Below, piece after piece: positions 57,242-64,000 of a stretch of DNA of 64,000 nt; position 1 is the first letter of the stretch, and each line of letters starts with the position of its first letter. The notes beneath the pieces are model-generated. The model was not told where the DNA came from, did no database searches, and saw nothing but the letters and a program-made list of their open reading frames with translations. Both the position numbers and the translations under genes were made by a program. The stretch lies in NCBI RefSeq assembly GCF_012489685.1, contig NC_080041.1, positions 25,471,780 to 25,535,779 on the forward strand, in the 5' to 3' direction. This DNA comes from Lotus japonicus. Its lineage: Eukaryota; Streptophyta; Magnoliopsida; Fabales; Fabaceae.

Positions 57242-58139
57242 GTCGTCGACGAAAACATTCTGCACTTCACTACATCTGAAGCTTTCCTTATCACCATTTT
57301 CGTGTTGAAGTAGAGGAGATGATCCTTCGGATCAGTTTCTCCACTATAAGACTCCAGAATCACAGTCTTCATGAACGCCATCGTCCTGCTGTTCTTGGCG
57401 GAAAAAGTCGCGCTGTGCCTGCAAATGCTCGTTCCGCTGTTGTATATCGCTTATGTTGCGCATAAGCTGCCGCCATTCCCCTTGAGTAACTTTCATCTTA
57501 GGCGAAGGCTACGGTGTGGGTGAACGGACAGGAGTTCGCGGCAGCGAGGGCGATGATGGCGGAGATGGCGAAGGAGGTGGTGGAGGGTGGTTTCCATTCC
57601 CGAGCTCCAGGTCGTGAAAATCCTGCTCTCGCTACGCATCCTCATCTCATGCTCTCTCCTCCTTCTCCGACTGCCTGAAACGAATCAGAGGCGAGATGAG
57701 CCCTTGTTCTGGCGGCTCGCACCGTCGTCAACGACGAGTTTCCATGTATCTCCTGAAATCTAAACTACTCACAAACGTGCAACCAATCCAGGTGATCTAG
57801 GAATCAAGAATTCACCGATCCCCACAGACGGCGCCAAAATGTTCTTGGTTCGAACACTCAAAGAAAGGGTAACCCCTAGAGAGTAGAGAGATTACACTAG
57901 AAATAGAGAAAACAACTGAATTTTGTGTGTATGAATTGATCAAATGAGCAAAAGTCCTTTACAATTGGTAACTGTCCCCTATTTATAGAGTGAAAAGTGG
58001 GCTTCCTGCGTAACTGCCCTTGATGGGCCAACTATTGACTGAGCGCTCGTCCCTTGGCGGGAGTCCCTCAGGGCGTAGCTCCTCTAGGGGCTCGCTCAGT
58101 CCAGTCAGGAACCTAATATCTTTCAACTAAGAACTTTCA

Positions 58140-60331
58140 ATGTGCGGTGTTATATGTTTTCAATTGCTCCACCACAACGCACTAAGGTGGGACCACAAGG
58201 AAAGCTGAGATTATGTAATCAATTTGAGCCATTACCGATAGATATTTCATATCTTACTTTTTGTTTCTCAACATTATGGGGAGAGGAAATTAAGCAGCTC
58301 TGAAAATTCGTAAAGAATGCATATATATACTCGCACTATGAACCAGAAGTTCAAAAGATGCATTTTCTAACCCAAAAAGAATTATTAAATTTCTTATATG
58401 CTGCAAATATCATTCTCTAACTTAATATCCCAGTTGGAAAAATTGGTAATGTTTTTAGCCTAAGGCATGTCTAAAACTTTGTTCAAAAGATATATCCTAG
58501 AGAAGGAAGATGGTCTTGTTGAGGAGGCAGACTATCTTGAAAAGTGTAGAGACTACAAAAATGTTTATATCTCCTAGAGAGGTTCAGGTACTTGTAATTA
58601 TTGATTAAAGAGATCTCAATTGATTGTGTCTCTACAAGTTAAAATAAGGAACCAAGAAAATGAAGAATTATAGACACGATGCAGTAGCGCTCAATATTAT
58701 AAATATGTGCGAGAAACTTGAACCCGGAAATGAATGGGTGTGATTGACCATAAATAGAAAGAAACAATTCATTTGTTGAATTTAAGGGTCTTTGTACCTC
58801 ATGTCTATATCTTGAAGGTATAAAGACAATAAGACATGAAGAGTCTTTGTAGTAAAGTGAAATAATGTTGTCATATTTAAGACACACATGACTTGTAGAA
58901 CTCCTTGAAGGTTGTAAGATGCCTAAAGCACACAATTGATGTTCTCAACAATGAACAAATTACTAGAATGAAGCAATCTAGATTACTATTTGCTTAAGGA
59001 CAGTCACAAAATGACCCAACAAAATCATGCATATTTATGATGAGATATGAGATTGTTTAAGTCATCATTAATGTTTATGACAATGATTTATTGGGACTCC
59101 AAAAGAGCTTCCAAAAGTTGTAGATTTTCTAAAGAAAGAATTTGAGATAAAAGAGTTGGGAATGAACCTTTTATCTAGCCTTACCAATTTAGTATCCAAA
59201 TGATGAAGTATTTATGTTCCAAGATACGTATGCAAAACAGGTACTAAAAGGATTCTATATGGACAAATCATGTACCTCGAGAAGATGATGAATTTTTACT
59301 TGGTCATGAATTCTCAATCAGAGCATTAATGTACATTTCTAGTCATACATGAAATATTCTTTCATTATCTTAAAGGCACGATGAATATGAGAGTTTATTT
59401 TCTCAATATATCCAAGCTCGATCTCATTGATTATGCAGATGTAGGATATTTGTCAGACCCACATAATGGGTGATCTTAAACAGGTTACTTTTATACATGT
59501 GGTGGTACAACCATTTCTTGGAGATCTATGAAACAAACTATAAAATCAACCTCAACTAACCATGCAGAAATATTAGCATTACATGTTGCAAGTCGAGAAT
59601 GCGTTTGGCTCAGATTTGTGATTCAATGTGTACTTGATACTTGTGGTTTGTCCTCTGGAATGATGCCCCCAACGACTATATATATATATATATGAAGATA
59701 ATACTACATGCATTGTCAATCAAAAGAAGGATACATCAAGGGAGATAGAACAAAGCACATATCACCAAAGCTCTTTTTTCACTCATGATCTAGAAAAGAA
59801 CAATGACATAAACATCCAACAAATTCGTTCAAGTGATAATTTGACAGACTTATTTACGAAGGCTCTTCCAACTACAACATTTGAAAGCTTGTGCGCAATA
59901 TCGGAGTTCGTCAGCTCAAATATCTCAATTAAAATGCATGTACTCTTTTTTCCTTAACCATGTCTTTTTTTTCCATTAGGTTTTTCCTATTAGGGTTTTT
60001 AATGAGGCAATGTACAAAGACGAACTATAGAATGATGTACTTTCCACTAGGTTTTTATCCCACTGGGTTTTTCCTAGTAAGGTTTTAACGAGGAACATTC
60101 TTAGAGATGGTCTCCAAGGGGGAGTGTTATAAATATTTGGATGATCATCTGGGTTAGGAGTTATGAGGTCATGGATCAGGCCCACATGTATACTTGTTCA
60201 ATACTCTTAACCTAGTATTAGAAATACAAGGGAGGCTGCAACTATCTGAGCATTTCCATCACACTATTTCTCTATCTCTTATTCCTTTCTTCTCATTTCT
60301 TTATTTGCTTGTTTACTCTTTATTCACAACA
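58140..60331 (+). mobile_element. Ty1/copia remnant (3' pol, polypurine tract, 3' LTR)
   Basis: Decayed plus-strand pol: an integrase/linker-like piece at about 58170 (PPQRTKVGPQGKLR in one frame), RT remnants at 59090-59260, RNase H at 59420-59910 (DYADVGYLSDPH, TNHAEILALHVASRECVWL, DNLTDLFTKALP) with stops and shifts. Then GGTTTTTCC-type 3' untranslated repeats, a purine tract (AAGGGGGAG, 60115-60124) and a probable 3' LTR at 60125-60331 (TGTTATAAATATT to TTCACAACA). No 5' LTR in the window. Confidence 0.75.
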
Positions 60332-60813
60332 CTAATTCATTAATAAATATTAAATGAAATATTAATAAAGTAATTATTTTTGAAAATATGGATTATTTTA
60401 ACACCAAACTTATTGATATTCTTTAATATCTATTTAAAAATATAGAATATCTATCTATTTAAAAAAGCAACTAACATTAATTTGATTGATATTTAAATAT
60501 GAATCAAATTTAAAAATTTGTACGTACTGTTAGTGATAATTAATTATGAAAGTCTGATTAATCTTTAAAAAAAAAATTAATGATAGTCTGATTATTGAAG
60601 TGCAATGTTTTGAAAGTTACATGATTGTAAGATAAAATTCAAATCGGGTTTGTTATTAAGGATTGTGCGCTGCACCGGAATTGTAATTCAAGAGTGATGA
60701 TTGTAATGTTATCTGAAAATCTATCTATTCATTGATATGATCGATATTTATCATTGAATTCAAAAAAAGATAAAGATTGAGTTTCAACTCAAATCAATAA
60801 CTCCTAATTCACC
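60332..60813. other. AT-rich spacer
   Basis: Nothing recognised; it leads into the promoter-like region at 60814. Confidence 0.4.
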
Positions 60814-60822
60814 TTATATAAA
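60814..60822 (+). promoter_or_regulatory. TATA box of a small gene start
   Basis: TATATAAAC about 90 bp before ATG 60905, a normal spacing for a plant core promoter and leader. Confidence 0.45.
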
Positions 60823-60904
60823 CAAATCATATGACAAACCACCACCATAGTTATTATTCTCTCCCCCTCTAGCGTGAAACTTCAAATTACTTGAGTGAAG
60901 CAAG

Positions 60905-61033
60905 ATGACGTCCAAACTTTTCATTCTTTTGGTTTCTACACTTGCATTGCTCTCCAATTCACATGCCTTAAGGGTATCAAATTTCCATGCGTATCCATAT
61001 AGCCTTCCTCGAGAATTAGTAAGGGTTGTGGAC
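60905..61033 (+). pseudogene. 5' end of a signal-peptide gene, cut by a retrotransposon
   Basis: From ATG 60905 the frame encodes a hydrophobic leader (residues 3-21: SKLFILLVSTLALLSNSHA, a good cleavage site after SHA), then about 20 residues of mature-type sequence. The frame then meets the first base of a gypsy LTR at 61034. A TATA box is well placed upstream. The product family is not recognised; the rest of the gene, if it exists, would lie beyond the window, past the retrotransposon. Confidence 0.5.
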
Positions 61034-61243
61034 TGATATGGGCGGACCGAATGGGCTAATCAATATCATGTAACTAATGGGCCGGGCAACCCATGGTCCA
61101 GCCGGACCAAAACCCAAGCTATAAATAAAAGAGGACCGCCCAAGCGGTGGGGACCTATCATTTCACGCATTTTTATTCACTTTGTTACTTTCGTTTGCTC
61201 TCTAAACTGGTTAGCCTTTAGTCTGTGGTTCCATACCGGAACA
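61034..61243 (+). repeat. Gypsy 5' LTR (210 bp)
   Basis: Starts TGATATGGGCGG and ends CATACCGGAACA, directly followed by the primer site. The 3' partner lies outside the window, so age cannot be judged. Confidence 0.75.
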
Positions 61244-61244
61244 T

Positions 61245-61262
61245 TGGCGCCCACCGTGGGGC
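61245..61262 (+). promoter_or_regulatory. Gypsy primer-binding site
   Basis: TGGCGCCCACCGTGGGGC one base after the LTR; TGGCGCC-type primer sites are common in plant gypsy elements. The exact tRNA was not assigned. Confidence 0.7.
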
Positions 61263-61297
61263 CCTGGATACTTTCCTAGGCTTCAATTTTCACCGCA

Positions 61298-62761
61298 ATG
61301 GTGACTCGATCCGGGGCGAACGGAGAGAGGAATCATGTTCAACAAAATGATGTTCCTCCTGATGTTCTTCAGCGGATCATGGACGATCTCAATGAACTTC
61401 GTCAACATAATCAACAGTTACAGAATCAACTTACTGACATCAATCAGACTCAGGGTTTACAAGAGGGCGATCGAAGAATGGCTGAGACGGTGGTGGACTT
61501 TCAACCTTTTACAGAGGAAATAGCGAACACTGCCGTCCCAGACAATTTAAAGACATTGAAACTTGACTCGTACTATGGCGATTCAGACCCAAAGGACCAT
61601 TTAGTGTATTTTAACACGAAAATGGTCATTGTAGGCGCATCAGACGCGTTGAAGTGCAAAATGTTGCCATCAACTTTTAAGAAATCAGCGATGATTTGGT
61701 TTACCACTCTACCGTCAAGGTCAATCGTCAATTTTACTGAATTATCTACAAAGTTCTTGTCTCAGTTTTCTACCAGTCGTGCACAAAAAGTAACTCCGGC
61801 GACATTATTTAATGTTCGTCAAGGACCAAATGAGACTTTGCAGTCTTACATGGGGCGTTTCAATCAATTATCTGTTCATTTGGAGGATAAAATGCCAGAA
61901 ATTTGCATTGCAGCTTTTGAATTGGGCTTGAAGCCGGGTGGTTTGAACAGTAATTTGAGTAGAAAACCTGTGGAGACAATGGTGCATTTGCGCGAAAGGG
62001 TACAAGGATACATCAGGGAGGAGCAGAGTGATCGAATCAAGAACAACCGCCCGAATGCAGCGGTTCCAGGGCAGAAACAGCAGTTTGAGACGAAGAAGGG
62101 AGCGGTTACAGATCAATATTCGAAGGGATGGACCGAACGTGGCAACGCAGGGTATAATAATCGTAACCGTTATGACGGCCGATTTGATAACCGTTCTAAT
62201 TTCAAAAATCGTGCTCAACCGTATGGAGTGCGTGGGCCAGGACATTCGATGACGTGGACTCGGAACCAAAACGACCGTGCAGTACCTTTGGCGGTTAATT
62301 TGACTGAAGCTTTGCACACGTGTTTGGAGGCGAATGTTATTCGTTTTCCACGGCAGCCAAAGCCGTCAACGGGTTACGTGGACAAGAAGAAGTGGTGCGA
62401 GTATCATAGGATTTCAGGGCATAATACTGATGACTGTTTTACTTTGAAGAAGGAGATTGACAAATTGATAAAGGCTGGGTATATGAAGCAGCTTGAAGGG
62501 CGAAGCAATTCTGATGAAGCAGGAACTTCAATAAGACGAACTGAAGATGGAAAAGAGATTGAGGGCGATGGTCAAGATAGACAGTCAGATGGAAAAGCAA
62601 AGGGGCGAATTCATTCTATTTTTGGTGGATTTCGTGGCGGAGGAATGACTAATTCAGCTCGTAAAAGTGGGTTTTTCTGGAGAAAAAGTATTTGTTCGAG
62701 GATATGTGGAATTGAAAACTGTCTTTGGAGAAGGGAAGAATGCGGAGGCATTTGCTATTAA
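61298..62761 (+). CDS. Gypsy Gag protein, 487-codon open frame
   Basis: Starts at ATG 61298. The coiled-coil-like N-terminus (residues about 20-55, LNELRQHNQQLQNQL) is followed by the retrotransposon gag core (residues about 85-240: LDSYYGDSDPKDHLVYFNTKM, AMIWFTTLPSRSIVNF, LSRKPVETMVHLRERVQGYI), a Gly/Arg/Asn-rich stretch, and a knuckle-like KKWCEYHRISGHNTDDCFTLKKEI near residues 365-388. Normally the frame would continue into protease; here, after about 62665 (NSARK), a deletion puts the rest out of frame, so the last 30 or so residues are not native. Confidence 0.82.
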   Translation: MVTRSGANGERNHVQQNDVPPDVLQRIMDDLNELRQHNQQLQNQLTDINQTQGLQEGDRRMAETVVDFQPFTEEIANTAVPDNLKTLKLDSYYGDSDPKDHLVYFNTKMVIVGASDALKCKMLPSTFKKSAMIWFTTLPSRSIVNFTELSTKFLSQFSTSRAQKVTPATLFNVRQGPNETLQSYMGRFNQLSVHLEDKMPEICIAAFELGLKPGGLNSNLSRKPVETMVHLRERVQGYIREEQSDRIKNNRPNAAVPGQKQQFETKKGAVTDQYSKGWTERGNAGYNNRNRYDGRFDNRSNFKNRAQPYGVRGPGHSMTWTRNQNDRAVPLAVNLTEALHTCLEANVIRFPRQPKPSTGYVDKKKWCEYHRISGHNTDDCFTLKKEIDKLIKAGYMKQLEGRSNSDEAGTSIRRTEDGKEIEGDGQDRQSDGKAKGRIHSIFGGFRGGGMTNSARKSGFFWRKSICSRICGIENCLWRREECGGICY

Positions 62762-64000
62762 GTTTTTAGTAGTAAAATGTACTTCACCGTACAATGTACT
62801 TATTGGGAGGCCATCACTAAACAGATTGGGGGCGATCATTTCTACAAGACATTTAACGGCGAAGTATCCATTGAGCAAAGGAGGAGTTGGAATTTTAAAG
62901 GCTGATCAAATGGTTGCTCGAAAGTGTTATTCAGAAAGTTTTAAGCAGTATGGGCACATGGGTAAGAAAGCAGTGAAAGAGGGGCATCGAGTCTATGAGG
63001 TGGATTTAGAACAGTCAGAAATTATTTTGGATCCTCGAGAAGGATTCAGTGAGTACAAGATGAAATCAGAAGAGGAAACTAAGGCGATCCAAATTGGTGA
63101 GCGAAACTTGAAAGTTGGTGTCAATTTAACTACAAGTCAGGAAAACAGGTTGGTAAAATTATTATCTGAGAATATGGATTTGTTTGCATGGAGTGCAAGA
63201 GATTTACCAGGAATCGATCCGGAATTTATATGTCACAAATTGGCTTTAAATCCCGGGGTGAAACCTATTGTTTAGTTTAAAAGAAAGATGGGCGAAGAAA
63301 AGGCAGAGGCTGTAAAGGTGGAAACAAATAAGTTACTGGAGGCTGGATTCATTAGGGAAGTAAAGTATCCAACTTGGTTGGCGAATGTTGTTATGGTGAA
63401 GAAGGCTAATGGCAAGTGGCGAATGTGCACAGATTATACAGATTTGAACAAGCACTGTCCTAAGGATTCTTATCCTTTACCGAATATTGATAAGCTTGTG
63501 GATAGGGCATCTGGATTCGGAATGCTTAGCCTCATGGATGCATACTCAGGATATCATCAAATAAGAATGTATCAGCCTGACGAGGAGAAAACAGCTTTCA
63601 TGACAAATCAGGCGAACTATTGCTATCAGACTATGCCGTTTGGGCTGAAGAATGCGGGAGCAACATACCAAAGGTTGATGGATAAGGTGTTTGACAAGCA
63701 GGTGGGGCGTAACATGGAGATTTATGTAGACGACATGGTGGTCAAGTCAGAGGAAATGATGGCGCATTGTTCTGATCTCGAAGAAGCTTTTGGCGAACTA
63801 AGAAAGCATAACATGAGACTTAATCCGGAAAAGTGTTCGTTTGGAATTCAAAGCGGAAAGTTTTTGGGTTTCATGATCACGAGGAGAGGAATTGAGGCGA
63901 ACCCTGATAAATGTAAGGCGATACTCGATATGCAGAGTCCAACCTCAGTTAAAGATGTGCAGAAGTTAACAGGAAGAATAGCAGCTTTATCCAGGTTTCT
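62666..64000 (+). pseudogene. Gypsy protease C-terminus and reverse transcriptase, broken
   Basis: Resumes in another frame at FSGEKVFVRGYVEL, the C-terminal flank of a retropepsin (NVLIGRPSLNRLGA follows), with no DTG/DSG active site. A linker continues to KPIV, then TAG at 63273-63275 where this family usually has Gln. RT then reads open to the window end: VVMVKKANGKWRMCTDY, LMDAYSGYHQI, TMPFGLKNAGATYQRLMDKVF and YVDDMVV. Without the protease site and with the stop, the copy cannot be autonomous. Confidence 0.82.

Larger units (their letters stand above)
56106..58139 (-). mobile_element. Ty3/gypsy fragment (gag and LTR), degenerate
   Basis: Minus-strand pieces of a gag gene: 57381-57250 (YSGETDPKDHLLYFNTKMVI), 56796-56422 (GESLKKYMARN, GLRPGLLNNKLSRKPAESM) and 56333-56106 (KWCEYHRTVGHDTDDCFTLKKEI). 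TGGCGCC-type primer-site sequence is at about 57826-57838 and LTR-like sequence runs from 57840 to roughly 58139. Frames are broken and pol is absent. The gag is related to that of the element at 61298. A hAT MITE sits within it. Confidence 0.72.
61034..64000 (+). mobile_element. Ty3/gypsy LTR retrotransposon (Tat/Ogre-Retand-like), 5' part
   Basis: 5' LTR 61034-61243, primer site, long gag, then protease and RT continuing beyond the window. An internal deletion removes the protease active site and the pol frame has a TAG. Tat-clade placement is from gag and RT style only. Confidence 0.82.

Overview
The window reads as repeat-dense nuclear DNA of a dicot plant, most likely a papilionoid legume. 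That placement is an inference from gene and repeat style and was not tested. Introns, GT-AG splice sites and plant transposon families rule out a prokaryote. Nearly everything recognisable is mobile or viral DNA, much of it nested. Only two small non-transposon genes look intact: a two-exon FCS-like zinc finger (FLZ) gene at 30789-31553, and a two-exon GRF zinc-finger/transmembrane gene at 4459-4924 carried inside a Mutator-like element.

Layout: 0.6-3.2 kb is a broken replication-protein-A-like gene (minus). 3.9-9.8 kb holds the 3' exons of a plant En/Spm-type transposase gene; one of its introns has received a 4739-bp Mutator-like element (4063-8801) with about 162-bp inverted ends and a perfect 9-bp target duplication. 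A hAT-like MITE lies at 11655-11935. 12.06-24.94 kb holds two near-identical endogenous pararetrovirus (Caulimoviridae, florendovirus/petuvirus-like) copies joined head to head at 17751-17757. The left copy (minus) is scrambled but has a complete ORF2. The right copy (plus) has an uninterrupted 1776-residue ORF1 (movement protein, coat, protease, RT, RNase H) but a truncated ORF2; its right end stops next to the primer-binding site and abuts a (TA)n run.

27.5-29.65 kb is a 5'-truncated L1-type LINE (minus). 30.8-31.55 kb is the FLZ gene. The region from about 31.3 kb was duplicated to about 47.3 kb, giving an FLZ exon-2 pseudogene and two arrays of a roughly 445-bp tandem repeat. The first duplicate later received a SINE (32196-32296) and a young Ty1/copia element (33257-38193). 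The second received an L1 LINE (48075-53725). A probable solo LTR (42266-43502) and minisatellites fill the space between them.

56.1-60.3 kb contains remnants of a Ty3/gypsy element (with its own GC-rich hAT MITE) and of another copia element. At 60905 a short signal-peptide-like first exon begins and is cut by a Ty3/gypsy element (61034 to beyond the window end) that has lost its protease active site.

Extensive stretches (9.8-11.6, 25.0-27.4, 39.8-42.2 and 43.6-47.2 kb) show no gene that I can support.
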